A stretch of DNA of 64,000 nt from Leptospira sanjuanensis (GCF_022267325.1 NZ_JAIZBG010000001.1:1961501-2025500); one strand, 5' to 3'. Shown: positions 22,949-40,164, counted from the first letter of the stretch. Numbers and translations: made by a program. Notes: a model not told the origin generated them from the letters alone.

Positions 22949-25321
22949 TTAGCTCGCGTTTTTTACGAGTTTTGATCCGATCTGAGGGGAAGCCGAGGAC
23001 TCCGCTCGAAACGAAGAGGCCAGGATTTTGGAATCTTTTGCGAGACCTTTTCCCGTCGTTCGAAGCAAAACCTTTTCCGAAAAGAAACGGAAGAGTTTGA
23101 AACTTTGCGATTTTTTTGCTAAGACCAATACCAAACGGGCTAATTTCAAATCCGATGGATCGAGAATCGAAGCTCGTGCAACGTGAAGACAGGCTTTGTG
23201 GAATTCTCCCTTTTTATAAAATTGGTATCCTTCTTGTAAAAGAGACCTGCTTTGTAAGTTGTTTTTTCTGAGAAAAGTTTCGGCGCCGGTTTGAATCTTC
23301 AAGAAACTGAGATCGTCGGAAAGATCCGCCTTTTGAACGATCTTTGCTTCCAATTCGTCTAAATCCGGAATTTCAGTTTGAACCAAGTCGAAGAAAAGAT
23401 CGGGAGAGGAGACTTTTTGTTTTCGCGAGGAATCGAACGAGTTCGGAAAATATAAATCTTCTCTTCCATCCGAACCGTACAAAACGACATCTCCCGATTG
23501 CAGACGGAAATGTTCCACCGTCACTTTGGAATCCGGATCGGGGAATCCGATTTTTCGTAAAACCGCGTCTTCGCGCAGATAACTCGCTTTTCCGTTGCGA
23601 ACAAGAATGATCGGCGGATGTTCGCAGTTGAGAAAAAATAAATCTCCCGTTTCCATTCTATACAAGGAAAGAATTCCCGAAACGAGCATGCTTCCGTCGA
23701 AGGACTCGAATACTGCTTGCAGATTTCGATACAAGAGAAAGAGCCAATTCTCAGGACTGCGAAACTCATAGTCTTGGGTTTGCAGAAAACTTTTTACGAT
23801 GGAACAGAAGACGAGGGCGCCGCTCGCTCCTTGCAGGGATTTACCCATCGCGTCGGCGTTGATCAAAGCTTGATAGGAAATTCCCGATATCGACACCGTT
23901 TCACTGAGAACCACGTCTCCGCCGAGTTCGTAGGTTCGATTTTTAAATTGAAAGCTCTTGAATTGCTTTCGATGAATGTCGATTTGCGCTTGCGATGTTT
24001 TGAGGTTTTTGGAAAGGAAGGGTTGGAATAAGAGAGTGATTAGAAAGTAGTCCCCATCCTGCTGTTCTTTGAGCGAACGAATCTCCTCCAAACTCGAAGA
24101 AAGTTCTTGGGTGCGATTTCGAATCGCAGTTTCCAAAACTCGGTTCCAGGATTTCAGTTTTTCCTTCATCCGCACGAATTTGTTCGCAAGAACCAAAGTC
24201 AGAAAGCCCAAAAATCCGCAGACCCCGATTCCGGATAGACGAACCGTCTTGAATAAACCCCTTTGCGCGAAAATATCGATTCCAACGCAGAAAAGCAAAA
24301 ATAGAATCCCGAAAAGAACGATCTTCGATTCGAAACTTCGTTTTAGATTCGGAATCAAAATTCGCAGAGCGACGAATACGAAACCGATCCAGGAAATCTG
24401 AAGCGCATACCGATTGATTTGATCCAAACGAAGGACGTTCTCCGCGACTCCGATCGCGACCAGAATCGGAATCGTCATGACTTCGAGACAAAAATGAAGT
24501 TTCGTTTTCGCCTTCCGCAAAAGAGAATTGAGAAAGCGGCAAAAAAGAGGGAACAAAAACGCAAGGGTGGAATATTCCAATTTTTTTAAATTCAAAATTT
24601 TGAATCCGGTCAGATATTTAAGTTCGGAAAGGGAGATTTGGAAGAGCGCAAAGAAGATCAAAAACAAACCGAAGTAAAAATTCTCTTCTCCTTTTTTTTC
24701 GCGGAGGGAAAGAAATAAAAAGAAACTTCCGATCAGGGAAAACGAACCGAATACGGTCAGCCCCGTGAATTCTCCTAAAAAGAACCGTTTCCATATCGAA
24801 GAAGGCGCTCCGATGCCGATCGGTCCCGAAAGAATTCCGAATTCGTAATCGAAGTAAGGCTCGATCGTAACGAGGATTTCATTGTTTTTGAATCTGTTTT
24901 TTTCGGGAATCGCGTAGATCCGAGTTCGATCGTATCCTTGCGGAACCGATGTTCGATATTCGGAAAACAATTCCTCGGTGAGTTCTTCTCCGTTCCAGAG
25001 AACCGTAGCTCTGTCTGAAATCTTTCCGAGGGAAAGGCTCAAGGAAGAATCGAAAGAATTCTCCAGTAAAACCCGTTTGCGGAGAAGTAGGAGCGCTCGG
25101 TCCTCTTGAAAATCCGCGCCCGTATACTTCCGGAAATCAGCATCGACAAACTCTTTGAGGTTGGAGGGGATTCGAACCGGTTTCCAAAGATTTTGACCGG
25201 TCTGAATTTCCCAATCATCGGAAAGGTCTTGAAAATTCTCCTCGCGAGACGCGGGTTGCAGATCGGGGAGACAAGCTGTTAAGAGGAAAAATAAAACGAA
25301 ACCAAGAAATTTTGCGAACAA
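22949..25321 (-). CDS. SpoIIE-type PP2C phosphatase with 7TM receptor region
   Basis: The 790-residue protein begins with a signal and a lipobox-like LTAC (Cys17). A sensory extracytoplasmic domain of about 165 residues resembles a 7TMR-DISM extracellular jelly-roll, and about seven membrane helices follow (about 185-385). Then come a coiled coil and a SpoIIE-like PP2C domain with GGDVVLSET, DAMGKSLQGASGA, YGSDGREDLY and a terminal SDDLSFLKI motif, which supply the metal-binding aspartates. The last 100 residues look like a TPR helical hairpin. Such phosphatases usually dephosphorylate anti-anti-sigma factors, but no STAS or RsbW-type gene is adjacent. The domain calls are from motifs; the ligand is unknown. 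Confidence 0.88.
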   Translation of the reverse strand: MFAKFLGFVLFFLLTACLPDLQPASREENFQDLSDDWEIQTGQNLWKPVRIPSNLKEFVDADFRKYTGADFQEDRALLLLRKRVLLENSFDSSLSLSLGKISDRATVLWNGEELTEELFSEYRTSVPQGYDRTRIYAIPEKNRFKNNEILVTIEPYFDYEFGILSGPIGIGAPSSIWKRFFLGEFTGLTVFGSFSLIGSFFLFLSLREKKGEENFYFGLFLIFFALFQISLSELKYLTGFKILNLKKLEYSTLAFLFPLFCRFLNSLLRKAKTKLHFCLEVMTIPILVAIGVAENVLRLDQINRYALQISWIGFVFVALRILIPNLKRSFESKIVLFGILFLLFCVGIDIFAQRGLFKTVRLSGIGVCGFLGFLTLVLANKFVRMKEKLKSWNRVLETAIRNRTQELSSSLEEIRSLKEQQDGDYFLITLLFQPFLSKNLKTSQAQIDIHRKQFKSFQFKNRTYELGGDVVLSETVSISGISYQALINADAMGKSLQGASGALVFCSIVKSFLQTQDYEFRSPENWLFLLYRNLQAVFESFDGSMLVSGILSLYRMETGDLFFLNCEHPPIILVRNGKASYLREDAVLRKIGFPDPDSKVTVEHFRLQSGDVVLYGSDGREDLYFPNSFDSSRKQKVSSPDLFFDLVQTEIPDLDELEAKIVQKADLSDDLSFLKIQTGAETFLRKNNLQSRSLLQEGYQFYKKGEFHKACLHVARASILDPSDLKLARLVLVLAKKSQSFKLFRFFSEKVLLRTTGKGLAKDSKILASSFRAESSASPQIGSKLVKNAS

Positions 25322-25387
25322 GAGATTCTCCTTCGTTCGCTACGGTTCCTGCATCGTTCGAAAGAGAATCTTGTTTGTGAAAAAAAT

Positions 25388-25406
25388 TTAAAAAATCGGA
25401 GTGTTT

Positions 25407-25422
<16 letters not shown>
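25388..25422 (-). terminator. Rho-independent terminator overlapping the fadH stop codon
   Basis: Read on the minus strand, AATCGGAGTG (25422-25413) pairs with CACTCCGATT (25403-25394), a perfect 10-bp stem with a 9-base loop, followed by a T-rich tract. The upstream arm codes for the last residues of the reductase and the stop codon lies in the loop. Confidence 0.85.
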
Positions 25423-27422
<2,000 letters not shown>

Positions 27423-27870
27423 AACATACCTTTTCTCTGGAGAATTCTCTCGATTCTACCTTGAAAATCGTCCGAGAATCGGGCAAGAGAATTATTTAGG
27501 GATCGCTACAATCAACGGCTGGAAGATGTAATTTGGTCCCGTTTTCGAATTTTGGGACAAATTCTACTTTGAGATCAAACTATTTGCTGAACCTTGTTCG
27601 GTAGGGAGAATCAGACTGGACAAGCGAATTCCGAATCCCCAGTGAGCTTTTGGAAAAAAGTAGCAGTTCCCACAGATTACGTCGCTTGGACAACTCATCC
27701 TTTATAGGAGATTGCATGGAGTTTCGAAATCCTGTGGTAGTTCCCACAATTTCGAAATGTTCGGGTTCTTCCTCGGAAAACTTTTTCCAACAAACAAACC
27801 GAAAGGGAGTCGCCGTTTTTCAAAACCGATCAACGGTGTTAAAAAAAACTTTTTCGAATATTCAAAAAAA
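27423..27870. other. Intergenic region with palindromes, no gene
   Basis: These 448 bases between fadH and leuA hold no supported gene; plus-strand frames here are not preceded by a convincing start. The segment contains GTCCC/GGGAC arms around 27536-27558, the 10-base direct repeat AGTTCCCACA at 27665-27674 and 27739-27748, and the hairpin at 27722-27757. The fadH promoter must lie near 27423-27520. An A/T-rich tract with a GAATATTC palindrome at 27856-27863 could help end leuA transcription. Confidence 0.6.
27722..27757. repeat. 36-base palindromic element
   Basis: TTTCGAAAT (27722-27730), a CC bulge and TGTGG (27733-27737) pair with CCACA (27744-27748) and ATTTCGAAA (27749-27757), giving 14 pairs around a TAGTTC loop. 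The core contains AGTTCCCACA, also present 74 bases upstream; it resembles the AGTTCCGACAG box of the repeats at 13409 and 59244. Confidence 0.7.
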
Positions 27871-29382
<1,512 letters not shown>

Positions 29383-29393
29383 GTGATTCTCGC

Positions 29394-29457
29394 AAAAAAT
29401 TCTTCTTCCAGTTTTTTGGGTTTTACTCTTTAGACAACCAATTAAACGAAGAAGAAT
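29394..29457 (-). promoter_or_regulatory. Possible leader hairpin/attenuator of leuA
   Basis: Read on the minus strand, ATTCTTCTTC (29457-29448) can pair perfectly with GAAGAAGAAT (29408-29399) across a 39-base loop, followed by a run of T ending 11 bases before the leuA ATG. A frame beginning with ATG at 29463 has four leucine and two isoleucine codons among its first eleven, but it has no stop and reads into leuA. The stem is A/T-rich. This is a candidate control element, not a proven one. Confidence 0.35.
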
Positions 29458-29497
29458 CCGCATTCTTCCCTGAGGGTGCGGCTCATTTGAAAAAACC

Positions 29498-29827
29498 ATG
29501 ATTCGATTTTACGCATCCAATTTTCAATCCACGGATTGCTCCGTTTCCGCAAACCTTTACAACGAACTCTTCGGCTGGAAGATTCTTTCAAATTCGCCTT
29601 CCCACTCAGAAGTTTCCTGGGACCCAAAGGGGATTTTGATCTTCAGCAGAGAATCTAAAAAATGTCCGGTGAGTCCCGGAACCTTAACGGTCGTTTCTAA
29701 TAAGAACGAATGGGAACATCTTAAACCTGTTTTACTTTCCCGAGGGTTTTCGATCGAAACTCAAGATCTCCGGTATGTTTCCGTTTTGGATCCTTGGAAG
29801 AATCGAATCTGGTTTTATTTCGAATGA
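29498..29827 (+). CDS. VOC (glyoxalase/bleomycin-resistance) family protein
   Basis: The 109-residue product starts MIRFYASNFQSTDCSVSANL and has the single-module pattern of VOC proteins: a beta strand, a helix with LYNELFGWKI, and a C-terminal strand ending in DPWKNRIWFYFE. Metal ligands cannot be assigned with confidence, and the domain is likely to dimerise. It is divergent from leuA, and its 3' end overlaps the 3' end of the VanW-fusion gene by 13 bases on the opposite strand. The substrate is unknown. Confidence 0.75.
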   Translation: MIRFYASNFQSTDCSVSANLYNELFGWKILSNSPSHSEVSWDPKGILIFSRESKKCPVSPGTLTVVSNKNEWEHLKPVLLSRGFSIETQDLRYVSVLDPWKNRIWFYFE

Positions 29828-31614
29828 GACAACTCCTCCATCGAATCCGCTTTCAATTGGAGCCGCACTTCTTGCTTTAAACGATCGTAATCTCCGATCG
29901 GAACGAGAATGATCCCTTTTTCTTCATAACCCGCCAAACCGGACGCGGGCGTTGTGATTACGGGTATTCCCATAGAAGCCGCTTTCAGCAATTGTCTCGG
30001 TTGGTGTTCTACATACGCGGGATAAACGACAAGTCCGATTTCTTTCCAAGAATTTTCAAACGGACGAGTTGATACGTTTTCCCAAAATCCGTCCCGTTCG
30101 ATCGCGTTCCCTAAAACATACAAGGAAAGATTGAATTCTTCCGCCAATCGTTTCATTTCGTAGGCTCCTTTTCTGCCTAATGCGGATCCGGGGAAAAGAA
30201 TTCCTTTTTTTTTCGTACGCGGGTTCTCTTGTGCTTTCGGAAAAATCCAGTTCAAAGCGTATGCCTGATGGGGAAAGGATTCCAGAATTTCGGAATGAGG
30301 AGACAGGATTCTCTGCGCGGAATTAAGGGCCCTATATTCAGATTCGATCCAGGAGGCAGGCGCGCGAAAATCGTTTAACGTTTCACTTTGCGGATATTTC
30401 GAATGAGCCTGATTCAAACGTTCGTGCAAAAGGTAAAAAGGAAGTCGTGTCATCAATACGTCAAAGGTTCTTCCCGCAAAAACTCCTGCCTCCCAGAGAA
30501 CCGGCAAGAGCGTTTGAGATACGACAATGTGCGAAGCTTCGTAAGGAATGTGTTTCGCAGCGGCTTGCGCGAGAATACGATCCAATTCCAAATTGAGGCG
30601 AAATCGATTCGTTTGTTTTCCGCTCCCGTAACGGAGTTTTAAACTTCTCCAGAGCGCAGGTAAAAATAAGCTCCGAGCGTTTTTTTCGGTTCGAACCGTC
30701 CAGTTAAACCGATTCGTTCCCCATCGCGTTCCGTTTTTCATCGGGACGATAGCCGAATCTTTCTGTCTCCATTGGGTTCGAACATATTCGTCAAATTCGG
30801 GCCAGACTTCATCAAGTATCCAAGCGGTAAAGTCGGCAGTAGGGCGATTGTTCCAACTATGTTGGCTACAAGAAATTCTTCCGCACGAATAACAGTCGTT
30901 TAAAGATTGAAACTTCCGGGTGGAAACGCTCTCTATCGTTTCCGGAACCAAATCGGCAGGCTCCTCGGTTTCCGTTTGAATCGGAGAAAGGGTCCGAAAG
31001 CGGACAATCATACTTTCCGAGTTGAATTCGATTTCGATCCTGAAATCCACGGGAGAACGAAATCGAAGATCGATGTAATTCCATTTTACTGTGGCGTCCC
31101 GATTTTGTTCGGCAAGCGATCCCGGAATTACGGAAGAATGTCGATGTCTTTCCAAAATTTCGAAACCGGATCGAACCGCAACGTCGTACAGTGCATTCGA
31201 AATCTGGCATATACCGCCGGCGACGCTTGGAACGATACAACCTTCCCGAATTTCTCTTCCTAATACATAACCTTTACCGAAATTCGGATTTCCGATTTGT
31301 TTCCAAAAACTGAATATTTGACCGGCGGAAACTTTGATGCCATTCAGTTTTCTTGCCACGATTCGTAGATTCTCGATTTTTCCGGAGGTCAATATTTTGT
31401 TTTCGACTGTGTCGTTCGGATTCCAGAGAGGAGTTTCCGAAATCGCGAGGATCGATGCGATGGACCATCGTCTATCTTCGTCTTTTTTCCAGAGCGGAAC
31501 CGGAAAAAGAAGATTTTTGATTCCTCTATATCCTTGAAGAAGCAACGCCTTAAAGGCGAATCGAAGTTCGTCCGAGCGCGTTTTAAGGGGAGGTTGTGTT
31601 TCAGTCGGCTGCAT
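29815..31614 (-). CDS. VanW-domain protein fused to a glycosyltransferase-like domain
   Basis: The 599-residue protein has a VanW domain near 85-175, shown by LNGIKVSAGQIFSFW, GGICQISNALYDVAVRSG and ERHRHS. A cysteine cluster (DCYSCGRISCSQH, about 240) follows. The C-terminal 200 residues look like the donor-binding half of a GT-B glycosyltransferase: LFPGSALGRKGAYEMKRLAE, then a GIPVITTPASGLAGYEEKG loop. There is no signal peptide or membrane helix. VanW proteins have an unclear role, and the name reflects linkage to vancomycin resistance clusters, not proof of resistance. The fusion suggests a role in cell-envelope glycan work, which is inference. Neighbours give no further clue. Confidence 0.8.
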   Translation of the reverse strand: MQPTETQPPLKTRSDELRFAFKALLLQGYRGIKNLLFPVPLWKKDEDRRWSIASILAISETPLWNPNDTVENKILTSGKIENLRIVARKLNGIKVSAGQIFSFWKQIGNPNFGKGYVLGREIREGCIVPSVAGGICQISNALYDVAVRSGFEILERHRHSSVIPGSLAEQNRDATVKWNYIDLRFRSPVDFRIEIEFNSESMIVRFRTLSPIQTETEEPADLVPETIESVSTRKFQSLNDCYSCGRISCSQHSWNNRPTADFTAWILDEVWPEFDEYVRTQWRQKDSAIVPMKNGTRWGTNRFNWTVRTEKNARSLFLPALWRSLKLRYGSGKQTNRFRLNLELDRILAQAAAKHIPYEASHIVVSQTLLPVLWEAGVFAGRTFDVLMTRLPFYLLHERLNQAHSKYPQSETLNDFRAPASWIESEYRALNSAQRILSPHSEILESFPHQAYALNWIFPKAQENPRTKKKGILFPGSALGRKGAYEMKRLAEEFNLSLYVLGNAIERDGFWENVSTRPFENSWKEIGLVVYPAYVEHQPRQLLKAASMGIPVITTPASGLAGYEEKGIILVPIGDYDRLKQEVRLQLKADSMEELSHSK

Positions 31615-31789
31615 CGATGCGTCTACTTCAACAAATGGAACTCTTTCCTTTGATTCAAAATCCTTTCGCTACTTAGACTGTAATCTCATTTAGGTAAAGA
31701 ATTTGTTTCCCGTTTCCTTCAAAAATTCAATGCGGGTTGCGGCTTTCATGATCCTTAAGGAACGGTCTCAAAATAGTATGGGGTGCGTT

Positions 31790-32497
31790 TCAGCCTGGAG
31801 AAAGCGGTTCCGTATCGGAGCGTCCTTCCCTGGTTGCAAATTGGATCATCTTCTCCGCTTCTTCCCCTAAATACCAGTCGATCAAACGGTGCGCTCCATA
31901 GATCAGAGGAGTGATCGCGACCGCAACGCCGCATTTGTAGAGGAAGTTGTTCGTGGAGATTTGATTCAATTCTTGAAAAGTGAGTTTACCTCCGCCCAAA
32001 GCGATGTAGATCACTACAAAAGAATCCACAAGTTGAGAAACGATCGTGGAACCCGTTGCTCTCAGCCAAATATATTTGTTCCGTGTCCTGACCCGGATAA
32101 AGTGAAAGATCTGGATATCGATCAACTGTCCTATCAAATACGCGACGATCGAACCCACGATGACCTTTCCGGAATTTCCGAAGACCACGTTGAAAGAGTG
32201 ATCGTCCACGGGAGAATTGGAAGCCGCGGGAATCGACATATCCAGCATCAAAAGAAAGTAGGCTAGAAAGATCATAACCATTCCAACGAGGGTCGTGAAC
32301 CGAACTCCCTTCCTTCCATAGTATTCGTTTAATAAATCCGTTACGATAAACGTGACCGGAAAAGGAATCACTCCCATCGTAAGCGTAAAGCCGAAGGAGA
32401 CAAAAAGTTTCGAACCGGTTACCTCGGCTAAAATCAGAAAGCAGAGAAAGAACGCGTTTAAGGAGATAAATAATTTCACGGATTTGGAAAGAGGCAT
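31790..32497 (-). CDS. yhhQ: Queuosine precursor transporter
   Basis: YhhQ (Vut_1 family) imports preQ0/preQ1 for queuosine tRNA modification. The product is 235 residues from ATG 32497, which has AGAGGA upstream; a TTG at 32533 could add 12 residues. It has about six membrane helices and the family signature FPVTFIVTDLLNEYYGRKG near residue 50, plus the later QLVDSFVVIYIAL helix. Queuosine synthesis genes are not in the window. Confidence 0.88.
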   Translation of the reverse strand: MPLSKSVKLFISLNAFFLCFLILAEVTGSKLFVSFGFTLTMGVIPFPVTFIVTDLLNEYYGRKGVRFTTLVGMVMIFLAYFLLMLDMSIPAASNSPVDDHSFNVVFGNSGKVIVGSIVAYLIGQLIDIQIFHFIRVRTRNKYIWLRATGSTIVSQLVDSFVVIYIALGGGKLTFQELNQISTNNFLYKCGVAVAITPLIYGAHRLIDWYLGEEAEKMIQFATREGRSDTEPLSPG

Positions 32498-32660
32498 AAG
32501 CGGTTTTTTCCTCTTGGGCGGCGAATTCGTCAACCGGTAAAAAGAACCATTTGACAGTCTCTTCCCCTGTAAATCTCTGGAAGTGAGTCCGTAAAATCAT
32601 CGAGTTCGGAAACTTCTTTATTTTCTTAGGTTTCGATTCGATAATCAGATAGTAACACCG

Positions 32661-34278
<1,618 letters not shown>

Positions 34279-34298
<20 letters not shown>

Positions 34299-35229
34299 TA
34301 CTCTGATCACGGACTCTCCTCTCGAAGCGGCTCGGATTCTGCTGAGAGGAGGGTTGGTTATCTTTCCGACCGAAACGGTATATGGAATCGGAGCTTCCGC
34401 TTTCGACGAAAAAGCCTGCCGAAAAATCTACGAAGTAAAAAACAGACCTTCTGATAACCCTCTCATTCTTCACGTCGAGAACATCGCTTCGTTAAATGTC
34501 TGCGGAGAAGTGGACGAACCTGCGGCGCTCGTCTTTCGAAAATTTTCTCCCGGACCGATTACGGGTATTTTTAAAAAGAAGAATCGGAATCTTTTTACGG
34601 CCGGATTGGATACGGTAGCCGTTCGAATTCCTTCCAACTCTACCGCCCGCGAATTTTTAGAAGCATGCGGAGTTCCCGTAGCCGCGCCTTCTGCAAATGT
34701 TTCGGGCAAACCGTCCTTAACGAAATTGGAATATATTCTAGAAGAATTTTCCGGCAAGGTCGATTGCATTCTCCGGGGAGAAGAACCCAGAATCGGAATC
34801 GAATCCACGGTGATCGATTTTACCGCAAAACCTCCGATCTTATTGCGTCCCGGTTTTGTGGATCGAAACGATTTGCTTTCGATTCTTCCCGACTTACGCG
34901 GTTTGGAATCGCTTTCGGAATCGGCAGCGACCGAGGCACCGAGAAGCCCCGGACTCAAATACAGACATTATGCCCCCGCGTGCAAGGTAGTATTAAAAGA
35001 TTCTCTGAAGGATGCGCCGAACGAAGCGGCTCAAATCGGTTTCGAAACGGAAATAGGCTCCGTGTTCGCGATTTCGGTTTCGTCGAATGAAGAGTATATG
35101 CGATTGCTCTATTCTTTTTTTGTGGAATGCGATCGCAGAAAAATCGCGGAAGCTTGGTGTCAAATGCCCAAGGAAGAAAAGGGGAAAGAGGCGCTTTTGA
35201 ATCGGATTCAAAAAGCGGCTTCCAAGTAA
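34279..35229 (+). CDS. sua5: L-threonylcarbamoyladenylate synthase (Sua5/TsaC)
   Basis: The enzyme makes threonylcarbamoyl-AMP from threonine, bicarbonate and ATP for t6A modification of tRNA. The YrdC domain shows GGLVIFPTETVYGIGASAF, KNRPSDNPLILHV and VAAPSANVSGKPSLT; the C-terminal Sua5 domain follows the linker SPGLKYRHYAPA. No ATG fits close to the conserved start; I propose TTG at 34279, preceded by GGAGA, giving 316 residues and overlapping the GH18 gene by 20 bases. An ATG at 34207 is in frame but lies deep in that gene. Translational coupling with the GH18 gene is likely. Confidence 0.88.
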
Positions 35230-35241
35230 AAGAAAAAAACA

Positions 35242-35351
35242 GTTTATGGGAACGTTGGACGGTTTCCAGAGATACAATATTCAATAATAAGAATATTTTT
35301 GAAACCGCATGGGATCATTTCGGAGAAACCGAAATCACACGACCCATAAAC
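35242..35351. repeat. Nested inverted repeats between sua5 and sppA
   Basis: GTTTATGGG (35242-35250) pairs with CCCATAAAC (35343-35351), and inside this CGGTTTC (35260-35266) pairs with GAAACCG (35302-35308). ACCGAAATC is directly repeated at 35329 and 35350. The element fills the gap between two convergent genes and has no T-run typical of a terminator. Confidence 0.5.
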
Positions 35352-35366
35352 CGAAATCGTCTCCGA

Positions 35367-37124
35367 TCAACCCTGATTCCAAAACCGAGAAGAAAGAAGC
35401 GAGTCCGCTTCCGCAAAGTGAAACTTCTTTTGAAGAGGATCGGACAATAGAGTTTTAGAATATTCTAAACTTTGAGAAACGACCGAGGTCCATTCTCCCG
35501 AAAAACCCTTCGCGATAAAACCGGGTGTCAAGGACCGCAGGAAACTCTGAAACGTAAACAGAGTGGGTAAGTATCGCAGTTGCACTCGTTCGACCTTGAG
35601 TTCCTGTTTGATGTCTTCCAAAAGTCCCAAGAAATCCGTGATCGAATCGATCATTTTGTCCTTCAAGAATTGGCTGGAAGTGAAAACCTTTCCCTGTCCG
35701 AATCGTTTGTCCAAAATCGAAACTTCGATCTTTCTTGCGTCGGAAACTCGTTTGTAAAAAAGTCCTTCCGAATCCTGAATTTCCTGTTCCATCAGTTTTT
35801 TGGACTCGGGATGAATCGGTCCGTATTCGGATAACAAATCCCTGTATTTGTAGAACCCGACTCGGTCTTTTGTAATCCCGAGTTTGGAATAAAAATTCTT
35901 CATGTCCAAACGAAGGGAAATGCTGCCGATACTTCCCACGATTCCGTACGGAGACGCGTAAATCTTGGAAGCTCCGCAGGAAAGATAATATCCTCCGCTT
36001 GCGGAAACATTTTGCACATACGCATACACCGGTTTTTTCTTCTGGAGTTTATGAATTTCCTGATACAGAAGTTCGGAAACGAAAGCGGAACCTCCGGGAG
36101 AATCCACTTCCAAAACGATCGCCTTTACGGATGGTTCGTCGCGCAGCTCCTTGAGAGCGGATTTTACCGCGTGATAGGAAATTCCTTCCGTTTTCCCTTC
36201 TCCTTTTCCGATCGTATCGTGATGAATGTTTCCTTTGAGGGGAAGAACGGCGATGATCGGATCTCTTCGCGAAACAAGTTTAAAGTTTCTTAATTTAGAA
36301 AAACGGTATAGAGAAAGAAAGGTGAGTTCTTTGGTGGAAGGCTTTTGTTTTTCTTCGGAATCGTTTTCATAATGAGGATAGAGGAAATTCTCCCGAAAAT
36401 CCTCTTCGTTCAAAAATCCGGTGATAAATTTCCGTTCCTTTAATGTTTTTGCGGATAAAAACGGTTCCGCAAAAGTTTTGAGACCGAAACCCGTATAACG
36501 TTTGAAAAGGGATTCCAAATCCTCGGTCATCTGCTTGAGAAGCGCGTTTAAATTCTCCCTTGCCTTCGGAGAAAATTTATCCCTTTGAAACGATTCGCCG
36601 AAGGATTTATACGGTCCGCTTTGAAACGTTTCGACTTTGACTCCCCACTTTTTTCCCGCGTTCCCGAAGAAAAAAGATTCCGCGGAAGGAAGCACCGGAA
36701 AAAATTCGGAAGCTTCCGAACTGAATCGTTCGTTACAAATTCCGAGTAGAAACAGGGATTTGAGTCCGCCCGTTAAAGCGAAACCCTCCAAAGAAACACC
36801 GGATTCTTTTAGAATCTGAAGCCGTTCGGCGATGCTCAAGGTTTCTCCGAATCCGTATTCCGGTTGTTGGATGAGCACCGAAACTTTTTTGAGTTGAGGA
36901 ACCTGAGAAAGAAGTTTGAGTTCGAGCAGAAAATCCGTGAAAAAAACATCCTCATCCTTGGAGGAAAGAAGGCGCATCAGGAACGATTTGCGGTAGTTTG
37001 CAAATTCGGAAGGAATTTCCAAAAAGTAATGATCGCCCCGAAAAAATCGGAATCGAATCCAGCGAACGAGTTGGAAGAATAAACGGAACGGAAGTAAAAC
37101 GATTTGGAGAAATGTTCGAAACAT
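35367..37124 (-). CDS. sppA: Signal peptide peptidase SppA (double-domain form)
   Basis: SppA is a membrane-bound serine protease that cuts cleaved signal peptides. The 585-residue protein has a hydrophobic N-terminal helix and two ClpP-like domains, as in E. coli SppA. The likely catalytic lysine lies in GPYKSFGESFQRD of the first domain and the serine in NVSASGGYYLSCG of the second, with the GIVGSIGSI strand after it. So both catalytic parts look intact. It starts at ATG 37124, divergent from uvrA. Confidence 0.9.
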   Translation of the reverse strand: MFRTFLQIVLLPFRLFFQLVRWIRFRFFRGDHYFLEIPSEFANYRKSFLMRLLSSKDEDVFFTDFLLELKLLSQVPQLKKVSVLIQQPEYGFGETLSIAERLQILKESGVSLEGFALTGGLKSLFLLGICNERFSSEASEFFPVLPSAESFFFGNAGKKWGVKVETFQSGPYKSFGESFQRDKFSPKARENLNALLKQMTEDLESLFKRYTGFGLKTFAEPFLSAKTLKERKFITGFLNEEDFRENFLYPHYENDSEEKQKPSTKELTFLSLYRFSKLRNFKLVSRRDPIIAVLPLKGNIHHDTIGKGEGKTEGISYHAVKSALKELRDEPSVKAIVLEVDSPGGSAFVSELLYQEIHKLQKKKPVYAYVQNVSASGGYYLSCGASKIYASPYGIVGSIGSISLRLDMKNFYSKLGITKDRVGFYKYRDLLSEYGPIHPESKKLMEQEIQDSEGLFYKRVSDARKIEVSILDKRFGQGKVFTSSQFLKDKMIDSITDFLGLLEDIKQELKVERVQLRYLPTLFTFQSFLRSLTPGFIAKGFSGEWTSVVSQSLEYSKTLLSDPLQKKFHFAEADSLLSSRFWNQG

Positions 37125-37219
37125 GACGCCAGTCTAAGGATCGGATTCCTTCTGAAAAAGAAGAATTTCCTTTCGGAAAGGAGTTTTCAGATTTTCACAA
37201 GCCGTAAATTTTAAAAAGT

Positions 37220-40149
<2,930 letters not shown>

Positions 40150-40164
40150 AATCGACGAGGCATT

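Noticed and set aside
29440..29484. Short leader peptide ending in three Phe and Val before leuA
   Set aside because: No ribosome binding site, and phenylalanine codons make no sense for leucine synthesis.
29815..31614. Vancomycin resistance gene
   Set aside because: Only the VanW domain is present; no vanA/H/X-type genes are nearby, and VanW alone is not known to give resistance.
37165..37184. CCTTTCGGAAAGG palindrome before uvrA as an SOS operator
   Set aside because: It does not match TTTG-N5-CAAA, and the short arms are common by chance.
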